Origin: Sphaerochaeta sp032144095
GTDB lineage: Bacteria > Spirochaetota > Spirochaetia > Sphaerochaetales > Sphaerochaetaceae
DNA length: 64,000 nt
Assembly: GCF_032144095.1 (NCBI RefSeq)
Contig: NZ_JAVSNJ010000001.1
Location: 62,001-126,000, forward strand
Direction of reading: 5' to 3'
Positions 8,843 through 17,326 of this stretch are shown piece by piece. Under the pieces are notes generated by a model, which worked only from the letters and a program-made list of their open reading frames with translations, made no database searches and was not told the DNA's origin. Each line of letters begins with the position of its first letter. Position 1 is the first letter of the stretch. Both the position numbers and the translations under genes were made by a program.

Positions 8843-10774
8843 ATGTCTTCCGAAGAAATATTGAATGATCAAGCTGACGTAGCTGTCTCATCCGAGCAGG
8901 AGTCTGCAAAGAAAGTGATACGTCGCGTAACCCGCAAAAAAAGCCCTGTGGCAGTAGTGGCCTCTGAGCCTTCTGAAGGGCCGGCAGAGGATACTTCTTC
9001 GGAACCGAAGAAGAAACGAGGAAGACCCAAGATGAATTCCTCAACCAAGACTGCCACCAGGAAGAAGCCTGTTGCACCAAGGGACCAGGCACAGCTGGAA
9101 CTGATCGTCGCCGAACCGGTTCTATCCGTCGTTTCGGAACAGCCCAAGGCCCAGCAGGCTCCGATCACCTCCGTCTCCTTTTCCCAACCTGCAACAGGCA
9201 ACCAAGAGCAGAATGCAGGGACAAACCAGAATCCTGCTCAAAATCATGTTCAGAACAAGAACCAAAACCAAAACCAGAATCAAAATCAGAACCAGAACCA
9301 GAACCAACCGAGAAAAAATAGCCAATATGGAAGTCGGCCCGCCCCTGCAAGAAACCAGCAGAACTCCCGCCCCCACACCAAGGGGAGCTTCCAGAAGGGT
9401 CAGAGCTTCAGTTCCAATCGTCCGATGCGTTCCAACCAGCAGGATGATGCTTCCAATGACCTGAACATCGAAGAGCATCCAGAGGCCCCCGTACTGAACC
9501 TGACCGACTATACCAACCTGACAATTGATGAAGTGCGCAAGGTCGGTGTGGAAAGGGGAATGAATCCGGAAGCCATCCTCGACCTGCGCAAGCAGGAGAT
9601 CATCGCCGAGATCCTTAGGATCCATAGCTCCCAGGGTGGGGTGATTGTCGGCATTGGGACACTGGAAATCCTTCCTGATGGTTTTGGATTCCTTCGGTCC
9701 CCCGCGAACAGCTACCTCTCGGGCCTGGAGGACATCTATGTCTCCCCAGCCCAGATCAAGAGCCTCTACTTGAAGACTGGGGACGTTGTCTATGGACAGG
9801 TGCGTACCCCCCGCGATAGCGAGCGGTTCTTTGCCATCCTGCGGATACTGAAAGTCAATGACGATGAGCCAATCTCTGCCAAGATGCGTGTGCCCTTTGA
9901 CACCCTTACCCCTCTCTTCCCTGATGAAAGACTCCGTCTGGAAACCAGCGAAGGGGATATGGCCACCAGGATCATCGATATGTTCTGTCCCATTGGCAAA
10001 GGTCAGCGCTCCCTCATCGTGGCGCCCCCCCGCACTGGAAAGACTGTCCTCTTGCAGAAGATTGCCAACTCGATCAGCATAAACCATCCTGATGTTGTGC
10101 TGATGGTGCTGCTCGTGGATGAACGGCCTGAAGAGGTCACCGACATGCGCCGCCATGTCAAGGGTGAGGTCATTGCCTCAACGTTTGACGAGCAGGCCTC
10201 ACGCCACGTACAGGTTGCCGAGATGGTCATTGAGAAGGCCAAACGCCTGGTTGAGCACAAGAAGGATGTCGTCATCCTCCTGGACTCCATCACCCGTCTT
10301 GCCCGTGCATACAACCAGACCGTGCCTGCCAGTGGAAAGATCCTCAGCGGTGGTGTCGACTCAAACGCCCTGCACAAGCCCAAGAGATTCTTTGGAGCAG
10401 CAAGAAACATCGAGTTCGGCGGAAGCCTTACCATCGTTGCCACCGGTCTCATCGAGACAGGTTCCAGGATGGACGAGGTTATCTTTGAAGAGTTCAAGGG
10501 TACCGGTAACAATGAGATCATACTCGACAGGAGATTGGCCGACAAACGGCAGTTCCCTGCCATCAACATCAAGAAGAGCGGAACCCGAAGGGAGGACCTC
10601 TTGATCCCCTCCGACGAGGCTGCCAGGATCTGGTTGACAAGAAATGCCGTAAGTGACATGGATGACCAGGAGATGACGGTCTTCCTCATTGACAAAATTA
10701 GGAAGACTAAGGATAATGAATCGTTCTTGCGTTCAATAAATACAGGGATCCCTTCGAACTCTGCAGGTTATTAG
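8843..10774 (+). CDS. rho: Transcription termination factor Rho with long disordered N-terminal insert
   Basis: A 643-residue Rho, longer than the usual 420. The first 220 residues are low-complexity: a basic part with KKKRGRPK (AT-hook-like), then an Asn/Gln repeat. Then follow the Rho N-terminal helix bundle (LTDYTNLTIDEVRKVG), the cold-shock-like RNA-binding domain (GFGFLRSPANSYLSGLEDIYVS), Walker A APPRTGKT near residue 395, Walker B VVILLDSITRLARAYN, and Q- and R-loops. Rho is the RNA-dependent hexameric ATPase that ends transcription. The ATG at 8843 has GGAG 8 nt upstream; the frame upstream of it carries no domain. rpmE follows. Confidence 0.96.
   Translation: MSSEEILNDQADVAVSSEQESAKKVIRRVTRKKSPVAVVASEPSEGPAEDTSSEPKKKRGRPKMNSSTKTATRKKPVAPRDQAQLELIVAEPVLSVVSEQPKAQQAPITSVSFSQPATGNQEQNAGTNQNPAQNHVQNKNQNQNQNQNQNQNQNQPRKNSQYGSRPAPARNQQNSRPHTKGSFQKGQSFSSNRPMRSNQQDDASNDLNIEEHPEAPVLNLTDYTNLTIDEVRKVGVERGMNPEAILDLRKQEIIAEILRIHSSQGGVIVGIGTLEILPDGFGFLRSPANSYLSGLEDIYVSPAQIKSLYLKTGDVVYGQVRTPRDSERFFAILRILKVNDDEPISAKMRVPFDTLTPLFPDERLRLETSEGDMATRIIDMFCPIGKGQRSLIVAPPRTGKTVLLQKIANSISINHPDVVLMVLLVDERPEEVTDMRRHVKGEVIASTFDEQASRHVQVAEMVIEKAKRLVEHKKDVVILLDSITRLARAYNQTVPASGKILSGGVDSNALHKPKRFFGAARNIEFGGSLTIVATGLIETGSRMDEVIFEEFKGTGNNEIILDRRLADKRQFPAINIKKSGTRREDLLIPSDEAARIWLTRNAVSDMDDQEMTVFLIDKIRKTKDNESFLRSINTGIPSNSAGY
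9250..9308 (+). repeat. Short tandem repeat inside rho coding Asn-Gln
   Basis: The stretch is a degenerate 6-bp repeat of the type AACCAR that encodes about nine Asn-Gln dipeptides near Rho residues 137-155. Codon use varies (AAC/AAT, CAA/CAG), so it is not a fresh slippage product, yet the length may vary between strains. Confidence 0.8.
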
Positions 10775-10798
10775 GACGGAGACGGCTACAGAAACGTG

Positions 10799-10820
10799 TC
10801 TGCTGCGTACTGCCAGCAGA
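10799..10820 (+). promoter_or_regulatory. Hairpin in the rho-rpmE gap, possible L31 leader
   Basis: TCTGCTG (10799-10805) pairs with CAGCAGA (10814-10820) around an 8-nt loop, 26 nt before the rpmE start and just upstream of its ribosome binding site. It has no T-run, so it is not a terminator. A ribosomal-protein leader role is only a guess. Confidence 0.25.
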
Positions 10821-10846
10821 AAACACATATTCCTGGAGGAATCATT

Positions 10847-11050
10847 ATGAAAAAGGGAATCCATCCCCGTTATGAAGTTGCTGAAGTCCGTTGCTCTTGT
10901 GGCAATGTGATCAAGACAAAGACCACTGCAAAGAAACTTGAAGTTGAAATTTGCTCCGCCTGTCACCCTTTCTTTACCGGTACCCAGAAAATGGTTGATA
11001 CCGCAGGGCGCATCGAGCGCTTCAAGAAAAGGTACGGCTTGGAAAAATAA
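10847..11050 (+). CDS. rpmE: 50S ribosomal protein L31, zinc-binding form
   Basis: This 67-residue protein shows the L31 pattern MKKGIHPRYEVAEVRCSCG and CSACHPFFTGTQKMVDTAGR. All four zinc-ligand positions are cysteine (CSCG and CSAC), so it is the zinc-containing type, which fits the Zur-controlled zinc uptake locus further along. ATG at 10847 follows TGGAGGA; the in-frame extension upstream covers the leader hairpin and is not coding. A clean terminator follows. Confidence 0.95.
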   Translation: MKKGIHPRYEVAEVRCSCGNVIKTKTTAKKLEVEICSACHPFFTGTQKMVDTAGRIERFKKRYGLEK

Positions 11051-11060
11051 GCTGTGCAAG

Positions 11061-11096
11061 CAACAGAAAGCCACCAGTGATGGTGGTTTTTTGTTG
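11061..11096 (+). terminator. Rho-independent terminator after rpmE
   Basis: CCACCA (11071-11076), loop GTGA, TGGTGG (11081-11086) and T6. The flanking CAAC and GTTG can extend the pairing. Confidence 0.85.
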
Positions 11097-11199
11097 TTCT
11101 AAAGATGCCATTGGTCCCATTTCATTCTTCCTGCCACGATTCCATGAGTGGATGCGTGTCAGGAAACTCTTCGTCAATTGTATAAATGATGGTTTTTAG

Positions 11200-11228
11200 T
11201 TGCAATCTATTTGTAAGTAGCCTAAAAT
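11200..11228 (+). promoter_or_regulatory. Promoter of the galactokinase-like/surE/nifSU operon
   Basis: TTGCAA (11200-11205), 17 bp, TAAAAT (11223-11228), placed 25 bp before the first ATG of the five-gene operon. Confidence 0.6.
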
Positions 11229-11253
11229 TACCGCATAAAAGCTAGGTTGGGGC

Positions 11254-12423
11254 ATGGAAAACGTAATAAGTCAGCATAAGAAAGAGTTTGAAGAATTACC
11301 TCAGGTCATTGTAGAGGTGCCGGGAACGTGCACCCTGATGGGTAGTTATGCTGATGCATGCAAAGGCTGGTCCGTTGTAGGTACCGATATCTCCACCTTG
11401 TTTGTTGCCATTTCACAACGGGACGACCAGATGGTCCGTCTCACCAACGCCACCCTCAATGACCGCAAGCGATTCTCCCTGAGCAATATCAAGTTCCGCA
11501 AAGAGGACCGTTGGGGCAATTATATCAAGGGTGTGATCGGAATCCTTGCTGCTGACGGGGTCGCCCTTACTGGCATGAACGTGACGGTCGAAGGCCCCTT
11601 GCTGGTGAGCGACAACCAGATGGTCAGCTCAGCCATTGCCATGGGTGTCTGTATGGCCCTCAATGAGCTTCTCGACCTGAAGATGAGCTTTTCCTCCATC
11701 ATCCGTGTGATCTACCAGGCGAACACCACATTCAACAACGAGCTTTGCAAGATAAGCGACCTGCTTACCATGCTCAATGGCAAGAGAGGGAAGGTCCTCT
11801 TCTTCGATCTCCAGCATCTTACCTTCCAGGAATTGGCTTTCCCCTTTACTGATGCAAGCGAAGAGTATGTTGCCCTGATTGTCGACAGCAAGATCTCTCC
11901 CAACGCCATGCGCGAGGAGATTGCATCCAAGAGAAGGGCCATCGAGGTTGCCTTCTCCCGCCTCAAGGAGCTGAAACCTGGTGGATTCATCAGGGATTTC
12001 CCGGAAGGGGACCTGAGTGCCCGTGTTGTTCCCCTGGATGAGGACTCAAGGCATATCTGCGAATATATCCTGATGGAATCAAGGTTGACCCGGGACAGTG
12101 CACTCCTTCTCAACGAAAAGGATGCCATTCCTTATGGAAAGGTGATGGTGCGGATCCAGACCGGGCTACGCGACCTGCTTGAGGTCTCCTGCCCTGAGGT
12201 CGATTGGCTCACCAAACGTTCCTCGGAGCTGACAGGATGCCTGGGTGCTGTCCTCATTACCAATGGCTTTAGCGGGAATGTCATGATCCTCTTGAGCAAA
12301 CAAGCGCTTCCAAGTTATATTAGCCGTCTGGAGGACTACGAACACATTTTCGGTTTTCATCCCCGTTGGTACATCTATGAAGGTGGCGGTTCTGCCAAGG
12401 TTGTGTTCCCAAACCATACATGA
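11254..12423 (+). CDS. Galactokinase-like GHMP protein, probably non-catalytic
   Basis: This 389-residue protein follows galactokinase from end to end: VPGTCTLMGSYADA (22-35) stands for APGRVNLIGEHTDY, GNYIKGVIG (88-96), LLVSDNQMVSSAIAM (116-130) for the phosphate loop PLGAGLSSSAA, KISDLLTM (Asp169) for GIMDQF, and a C-terminal YGKVMVRIQTGLRDLLEVSCPE as in LMNESHASLRDDYEVS. The catalytic Asp may be kept, but the Arg, Glu and His of motif 1 and the Gly-rich ATP loop are lost. I infer a sugar- or nucleotide-sensing role, or new substrate, rather than galactokinase activity. It overlaps surE by 4 bp and leads the operon. Confidence 0.7.
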   Translation: MENVISQHKKEFEELPQVIVEVPGTCTLMGSYADACKGWSVVGTDISTLFVAISQRDDQMVRLTNATLNDRKRFSLSNIKFRKEDRWGNYIKGVIGILAADGVALTGMNVTVEGPLLVSDNQMVSSAIAMGVCMALNELLDLKMSFSSIIRVIYQANTTFNNELCKISDLLTMLNGKRGKVLFFDLQHLTFQELAFPFTDASEEYVALIVDSKISPNAMREEIASKRRAIEVAFSRLKELKPGGFIRDFPEGDLSARVVPLDEDSRHICEYILMESRLTRDSALLLNEKDAIPYGKVMVRIQTGLRDLLEVSCPEVDWLTKRSSELTGCLGAVLITNGFSGNVMILLSKQALPSYISRLEDYEHIFGFHPRWYIYEGGGSAKVVFPNHT

Positions 12424-13190
12424 GAATATTGCTGACAAATGATGACGGATACCAGAGCAGGGGCATTGCTGTCCTTGAGTCTTTCCTCGCCGAGGCAGGA
12501 CATGAGATCTGGGTCTGCGCACCATCGAAGGAACGAAGCGCCAGCAGCCATGCAATGACCCTCCGTGGTGAGATCACCATCACCGAATATGGCCCGATGC
12601 ACTACCACTGCAGCGGTACCCCTGCCGATTGCATGCTCTATGCACGCAAGGGAGAACTCTTCTCCTCTGACCCTGACCTGGTCATCAGCGGCATCAACCA
12701 TGGATACAATATCTCCACCGATATCCTCTATTCCGGAACCGTAGGGGCTGCACGGGAGGCCGTGCTCACCGGCCTTAAGGCTATGGCCCTGAGCTGTACA
12801 TCCAGTGATGATGGCCTCTTCGTCTTCGAGAAGGCTGCGCAGTTTGTCGTCGAGCATCTTGAAGAGCTCTATCCGCTTTGCAGCAGTGAATGCATCCTCA
12901 ACATCAATGTCCCTGCCAAGGGCAATGGGCAGTGGAAGCCTGCTGTGATGAGCTATCTGGACTACCATGATGCGATTACCAGGCATGGGGAAGGACCGCA
13001 GGGAACCCCTCTTGTCTTTTCCTTGAATGGGGGTATTCCCCCCATGCAGAAGTGCAACACCATCGAGACCGACTTCCAGGCTGTCTCTGAAGGGTTTGTC
13101 AGCATTACCGCCCTCTCGATCCTGCCCCCCATAGAGCAGGGTGTCCAGCAAAAGTTGATACGCTTGGCTGGAGAAAAGAACCATGGCTAG
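12420..13190 (+). CDS. surE: 5'/3'-nucleotidase SurE
   Basis: A 256-residue SurE phosphatase acting on nucleoside 5'- and 3'-monophosphates. The metal-binding start MRILLTNDDGYQSRGI, the Ser of KERSASSHAMT, the Asn of ISGINHGYNISTDILYSGTVGAAREA and CSGTPADCM are all present. The ATGA overlap with the preceding galactokinase-like gene indicates translational coupling. Length is normal. The next gene starts 8 bp before its stop. Confidence 0.95.
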   Translation: MRILLTNDDGYQSRGIAVLESFLAEAGHEIWVCAPSKERSASSHAMTLRGEITITEYGPMHYHCSGTPADCMLYARKGELFSSDPDLVISGINHGYNISTDILYSGTVGAAREAVLTGLKAMALSCTSSDDGLFVFEKAAQFVVEHLEELYPLCSSECILNINVPAKGNGQWKPAVMSYLDYHDAITRHGEGPQGTPLVFSLNGGIPPMQKCNTIETDFQAVSEGFVSITALSILPPIEQGVQQKLIRLAGEKNHG

Positions 13191-13542
13191 GAGTTGTCAC
13201 TCCGCCTGGGAGAGCAAATGCACCAAATGTGGGCTCTGTTGCCATGAAAAGGCCGTATATGGGCGCCTGCTCGTCATCGACCTGGACTCATGGTGTGAGT
13301 TCTTTGACCCCAAGACCAAGCAGTGTACCATCTATGCCGAGCGGTTCACCAAAAGCAAACGCTGTAAGAAAATGACCTTTTTGCGGGCGATGTTCGCCTC
13401 CTATATCCCTGACAGCTGCGCCTATGCAAAATGGGCGAAAGCCAACCACATCAGGTTCGCACCCCACCGCATGTTGCGGATCATCCATAGCAAGAACTGT
13501 CCCTCTGACGAATCTGACAAGCTTATCTATACCGCTTTCTAG
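13183..13542 (+). CDS. YkgJ-type cysteine-cluster protein
   Basis: A 119-residue protein with KCTKCGLCCHEKAV near the N-terminus, then further cysteines at CEFFD, CTIY, RCKKM and CAYAKW. This CxxCGxCC pattern is the zinc- or iron-chelating domain of the UPF0260/YkgJ family, whose role is not known. It overlaps surE by 8 bp and is followed by nifS and nifU; a part in Fe-S or metal handling is suggested by context only. Confidence 0.8.
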   Translation: MARSCHSAWESKCTKCGLCCHEKAVYGRLLVIDLDSWCEFFDPKTKQCTIYAERFTKSKRCKKMTFLRAMFASYIPDSCAYAKWAKANHIRFAPHRMLRIIHSKNCPSDESDKLIYTAF

Positions 13543-13600
13543 CGGTGTCGGTTGACCTTTGATGGTCTTTGTCACTATGTTTACAGAGAGGAATTACCAT

Positions 13601-14761
13601 ATGGAAAATCAGATAATATATCTGGATAACAATGCGACTACGCCCATGGCAGAAGAAGTAGTTGCAGCTATCGCAGATGCAAATGCACTCTTCGGCAATG
13701 CTTCCAGCATGCATAGCTATGGCCGTGAGGCTGCCTATGCGGTGGAGCAGGCTCGCGCTCGCGTAGCTGAACTCATCGAATGCGATCCTGAAGAGATCGT
13801 ATTCACCAGTGGAGCCAGCGAGGCAAACAATACGGTCTTCAGCATTTTTCGCGATATAATCGATCTCGGTTCGAAAAGGAACCGCATCGTCACCACCACC
13901 ATCGAGCACCCTTCAATTGTGGAAACCGTAAAGTTTCTCCGCAGTCGTGGGTATGCCATCGATGAGGTCCCTGTCGACAGGACAGGGATGGTCTCTCTTG
14001 ATGTCCTTGCCACATACCTCGGCGAGGATGTAGCCCTGGTCTCCGTCATGACAGGAAACAATGAGATTGGGACCATCCAGCCGATCGCAGAGATAGCCAA
14101 GATGGCCCACGCTGTCGGGGCCTTCATGCACACCGACGCAACCCAGGCCATCGGGAAGATCCCGGTAACCATGAAGAGCTGGGGTGTGGACTACCTGAGC
14201 CTTTCCGGGCACAAGTTCTACGGACCCAAGGGGATCGGGGTGCTGGCTGCAAGGAAGAAGGCTCCCTTTGAAGCCTTTGTCCATGGTGGTCACCAGGAGG
14301 GGGGCAAGCGTGCCGGTACCTACAACACCCCATCGATCGTAGGCCTTGGTGTTGCCTCGGAGATTGCTATGCGGGATTTGGAGAGTGAGCACGCCAGGCT
14401 CTGGCACCTGAGGGAGATGTTGCGCATCGGCCTCGAAGAGAGGATCCCCAACATAGTGGTCAATGGCAACCAGGACCACTGCCTTCCCGGCACCCTGGAC
14501 ATCTCGTTTCCCAGTGCGGAAGGGGAGTCCATACTGCTCTATCTCGATATGGAAGGGATCATGGTTTCCACCGGCAGTGCCTGTGCAAGCGGGTCTCTTG
14601 AACCCAGCTATGTGCTACTTGCCTCCGGTGTGGATATAGAACTGGCACATGGGTCGATACGGTTCAGTTTTGGTCGTTACAATACTGAGGAAGAGGTTCT
14701 CTACGTTTTGGAGAAGATGCCGCCGATCATCAAGCGCCTAAGGGGGATGTCAACAAGATGA
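13601..14761 (+). CDS. nifS: Cysteine desulfurase (NifS/IscS family)
   Basis: A 386-residue PLP enzyme that takes sulfur from cysteine for Fe-S assembly. YLDNNATTPM opens the fold, SGASEANN and TTIEHPSI bind the cofactor, the Schiff-base Lys lies in LSGHKFYGPKGIG, and the persulfide Cys in STGSACASGSLEPSYVL. The ATG at 13601 is placed by the start of homology; upstream in-frame ATGs at 13559 lack sites, while GAGAGGAA lies before 13601. It overlaps nifU by 4 bp. Confidence 0.94.
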   Translation: MENQIIYLDNNATTPMAEEVVAAIADANALFGNASSMHSYGREAAYAVEQARARVAELIECDPEEIVFTSGASEANNTVFSIFRDIIDLGSKRNRIVTTTIEHPSIVETVKFLRSRGYAIDEVPVDRTGMVSLDVLATYLGEDVALVSVMTGNNEIGTIQPIAEIAKMAHAVGAFMHTDATQAIGKIPVTMKSWGVDYLSLSGHKFYGPKGIGVLAARKKAPFEAFVHGGHQEGGKRAGTYNTPSIVGLGVASEIAMRDLESEHARLWHLREMLRIGLEERIPNIVVNGNQDHCLPGTLDISFPSAEGESILLYLDMEGIMVSTGSACASGSLEPSYVLLASGVDIELAHGSIRFSFGRYNTEEEVLYVLEKMPPIIKRLRGMSTR

Positions 14762-15369
14762 GTACTAATTTTATGAGCCAGTGGGTATACTCCCCTGTAG
14801 TCAAGGACCATTTCATGAACCCGAGGAACACTTGGGACGAGGCTGAGAACTTTGAGGCCGATGGAGTCGGGGAAGTCGGTTCCCTGGCCTGTGGGGACCA
14901 GATGCGGATTGCCATCCAGGTCAAGGATGACACCATCGCCGACCTGCGTTGGCTAACCTACGGATGTGCATCCGCGATAGCAAGCACCTCCATGATGAGC
15001 GAGATGGTCAAGGGGATGAGCCTGGAAGAGGCATACCACCTCTCACCCATGGCAATTACCGAAGCCCTTGGGGGTCTCCCAGAACACAAGTTCCACTGCT
15101 CTGTCCTTGGGGACAAGGGCCTTCGTGCCGCCATCGACGACTATCTTGCCAAGCAGAAGAGGGACAACCCCTTCAAGCACAAGATCGCGAAGGTCATCTG
15201 TGAGTGCAAGAACGTCACCGACGTTGCCATTGAGGACCTGGTGAAAAGTGGTGAGGCCAAGACCCTGGATGACCTGGAAAGGATCACCGAATACGGTACG
15301 GTCTGTGGAAAGTGCAAGGAGCAGGTTGCAGAGCTCTTTGACCAGTTCAAGCACATCTACAATACCTGA
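14758..15369 (+). CDS. nifU: NifU-like Fe-S scaffold: IscU domain plus BFD-type [2Fe-2S] domain
   Basis: Residues 1-135 are the IscU scaffold with its three cysteines in GSLACGDQ, LTYGCASAIAST and FHCSVLGDKGLRAAIDDY. Residues 143-190 form a BFD-like [2Fe-2S] domain (VICECKNVTDVAIEDLV and GTVCGKCKEQV). The C-terminal Nfu domain of classical NifU is absent at 203 residues, so this is a two-domain form. Coupled to nifS by an ATGA overlap, it would receive sulfur from that enzyme. A terminator follows. Confidence 0.92.
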   Translation: MSTNFMSQWVYSPVVKDHFMNPRNTWDEAENFEADGVGEVGSLACGDQMRIAIQVKDDTIADLRWLTYGCASAIASTSMMSEMVKGMSLEEAYHLSPMAITEALGGLPEHKFHCSVLGDKGLRAAIDDYLAKQKRDNPFKHKIAKVICECKNVTDVAIEDLVKSGEAKTLDDLERITEYGTVCGKCKEQVAELFDQFKHIYNT

Positions 15370-15421
15370 AACGAGCGAAAAACCCTTACGGGATAATTGT
15401 TTGTTGATAATATGGTAAAGA

Positions 15422-15456
15422 AGAGAGAGGCGATTTTTCGCCTCTCTTTCCTTTTT
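15422..15456 (+). terminator. Rho-independent terminator after nifU
   Basis: A 12-bp stem (15422-15433 with 15438-15449) with a TTTT loop and a following T-rich run. It ends the operon that starts at 11254. Confidence 0.85.
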
Positions 15457-15506
15457 CCGCTGACAAGCAAACAGTTTTCTCCGTTTGTCTCTTCTCGCCT
15501 GTTTGC

Positions 15507-17192
15507 TCAGATGACCCCGAACTCGCTTCCTCCGATGAACTCCCGCAACAGCGAGTCATCGGGGACCAGGGTATCGGGGATCGGGTTGACATTCTCCAGG
15601 AACTTGAGCAGACGCCGTGCTGTCTCGTATGCAGGCCCTGCGCTGGGTTTCACCATCTTCAAGAGTGGCTGGGCATAGGGTGACAGCACGCCCAGTTCAT
15701 AGTCGAGGGCTGAGTTGATCATGATGTTGGCATTGTTCTGGTAGGGGAAGATGTAGCGGTCCTCCCCACGCCTTACCGATGGCCACATGTTCAGCGTTGT
15801 GGTGGCATCGGTTCCCCGTGTCCTGTTGTCCCTTACCAACCTGCGGATCATCCTGTTGTCTGTGGTGCTGATACGGTTGTGGTCGTCGAGGTTCAGCTGG
15901 GTGAGGGCCGAGATGTAGACGCGGAACAGTGTCTCGTTATCGATCGTATTGGTAAGCTTGGGATTCATCCCATGGATACCCTCGATGATGAGGATGGTCC
16001 TTTTGTCCATCTGTACCGGTTCGCTCTCGTACGTGCGGCTCAGGCTTTTGAAATCATACTTGGGGAGGGTGACCGGCTCGCCTGCTATCAGGGCGGAGAG
16101 GTCCTGCTGGAACTGGGCGAGGTCTATCGCCTCCAGGGCCTCAAGGTCGGGCTTGTTCTCCTCATCCCTTGGTGCTTGCTGGGGGGAGAGGTAGTAGTTG
16201 TCCAAGGATACCTTGATGGTTCTCTTGCCAAGGACCTGGAGCTGGATGGCCAGCTTGTGGGCAAAGGTGGTCTTTCCCGAAGAGGATGGGCCTGCTATGA
16301 GGACAGCCTTCACGCTGCTGTGGATGTTGATCTGGTCGGCTATGTTGGAAATCTTCTTTTGCTGCAGAGCCTCTGCCAGGCGAATGAAGGCCTCGATGGT
16401 ATTCTTGTTTCCCAGCTCGTTCAGTTGGCCAAGGGCCTGCACATTGAGGATGCTTCCCCAGGCCTTGTACTCCTTGAAGACGGCGAAGAGCAGTGGGTTG
16501 TCGGTGAAGGGGTCAAGGGAGCCGATATTGTGGGAGCGCGGGTAGCGCAGCAGCATCCCTCGGTCCTGGTATGGCTTCAGTTCCCAGACCTGCATCAGGC
16601 CGGTCTTGCAGAGGAGGGGTTCGTAGGAGATGTCAAGGTAGCCCTGCAGCCGGTAGAGCTCCACCACCGGTTCGTTATGGGTGGAGATGAGGCTGGCAGT
16701 CTGGTCGAAATGGTTTTCCCTGAAGTACGCAATGGCCTCCTCATAGGGCAGGACAACCTCCTCGATGGGGAGGTCCTGGTCAACCAGGGCTCGCATGGTC
16801 TCTGAGATGGTAGTGATGTCGCTCGACTGTAGGGTAAGGTCGTCGTCAAAGCTGAAGTAGTAGCCATCACCGAGCGAGTGGCCGATGACCAGCCTCCTGC
16901 TAGGGTAGAGCATCGATACGGCACAGCAAAGCAGATAGCAGATGCTATGTCTGTACATCCTCTTACCCATCTCCCCATATAACCGCACCCCCTCGATGGT
17001 ACAGTCGCTTACGAGGGAGCGTGAACAGGATTGAAGCTCGTGGTTTACCAGAGCTCCTACGATCGGGTCCTGCCGGTAGGAGGGGGTGTCGGAGGGTTTC
17101 ACGATTCCAAGGGCGAGGAGGGCATCCTCGACTGTTGAGCCGATGGGCAGGCTAAGGGTTTTGTTTTCATCTGTTATGGTAATCTGTCTCAT
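15507..17192 (-). CDS. TGS-domain uridine kinase-like protein
   Basis: A 561-residue protein: an N-terminal TGS domain (1-65), a region resembling the second additional domain of threonyl-tRNA synthetase (to about 220), and a P-loop nucleoside kinase domain from about 270 with Walker A IAGPSSSGKTTF, VSLDNYYLS and IIEGIHGMNP. Similar fusions are known in spirochaetes, Thermotoga and clostridia and are usually named uridine kinase; their substrate and use of the TGS part are not settled. ATG at 17192 with GGAA nearby is preferred to an upstream frame extension. A long-armed inverted repeat (15466-15474 with 15499-15507) overlaps its stop but has no T-run. Confidence 0.85.
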   Translation of the reverse strand: MRQITITDENKTLSLPIGSTVEDALLALGIVKPSDTPSYRQDPIVGALVNHELQSCSRSLVSDCTIEGVRLYGEMGKRMYRHSICYLLCCAVSMLYPSRRLVIGHSLGDGYYFSFDDDLTLQSSDITTISETMRALVDQDLPIEEVVLPYEEAIAYFRENHFDQTASLISTHNEPVVELYRLQGYLDISYEPLLCKTGLMQVWELKPYQDRGMLLRYPRSHNIGSLDPFTDNPLLFAVFKEYKAWGSILNVQALGQLNELGNKNTIEAFIRLAEALQQKKISNIADQINIHSSVKAVLIAGPSSSGKTTFAHKLAIQLQVLGKRTIKVSLDNYYLSPQQAPRDEENKPDLEALEAIDLAQFQQDLSALIAGEPVTLPKYDFKSLSRTYESEPVQMDKRTILIIEGIHGMNPKLTNTIDNETLFRVYISALTQLNLDDHNRISTTDNRMIRRLVRDNRTRGTDATTTLNMWPSVRRGEDRYIFPYQNNANIMINSALDYELGVLSPYAQPLLKMVKPSAGPAYETARRLLKFLENVNPIPDTLVPDDSLLREFIGGSEFGVI

Positions 17193-17326
17193 GGTTCCAT
17201 CATACGACCAACTGCGGTGGGATAACAAGGGTAAACCGGATAGCCCATTTGTATGCTATACTGGGCTTTCAAGAAACTGGAATTTCTCCGATTGACAGCA
17301 AACAGTGTGGAAGGTACCCTACATAC

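Noticed and set aside
9122..10156. 344-codon minus-strand frame opposite rho, rich in Leu-Val repeats
   Set aside because: It is the antisense of the Asn-Gln repeat and of conserved Rho domains, with no binding site; rho itself is certain.
15466..15507. AGCAAACAG...CTGTTTGCT inverted repeat at the uridine kinase stop
   Set aside because: 24-nt loop and no T-run on either strand; left as a remark in the gene entry.
15879..16805. 308-codon plus-strand frame opposite the uridine kinase
   Set aside because: Shadow of a gene with clear P-loop and TGS motifs on the other strand.
17231..17266. AGCCCA...TGGGCT stem before the AOR-like gene as a terminator
   Set aside because: The stem is short with a long loop, and it overlaps an extended -10 (TGCTATACT at 17254-17262), so the function is undecided.
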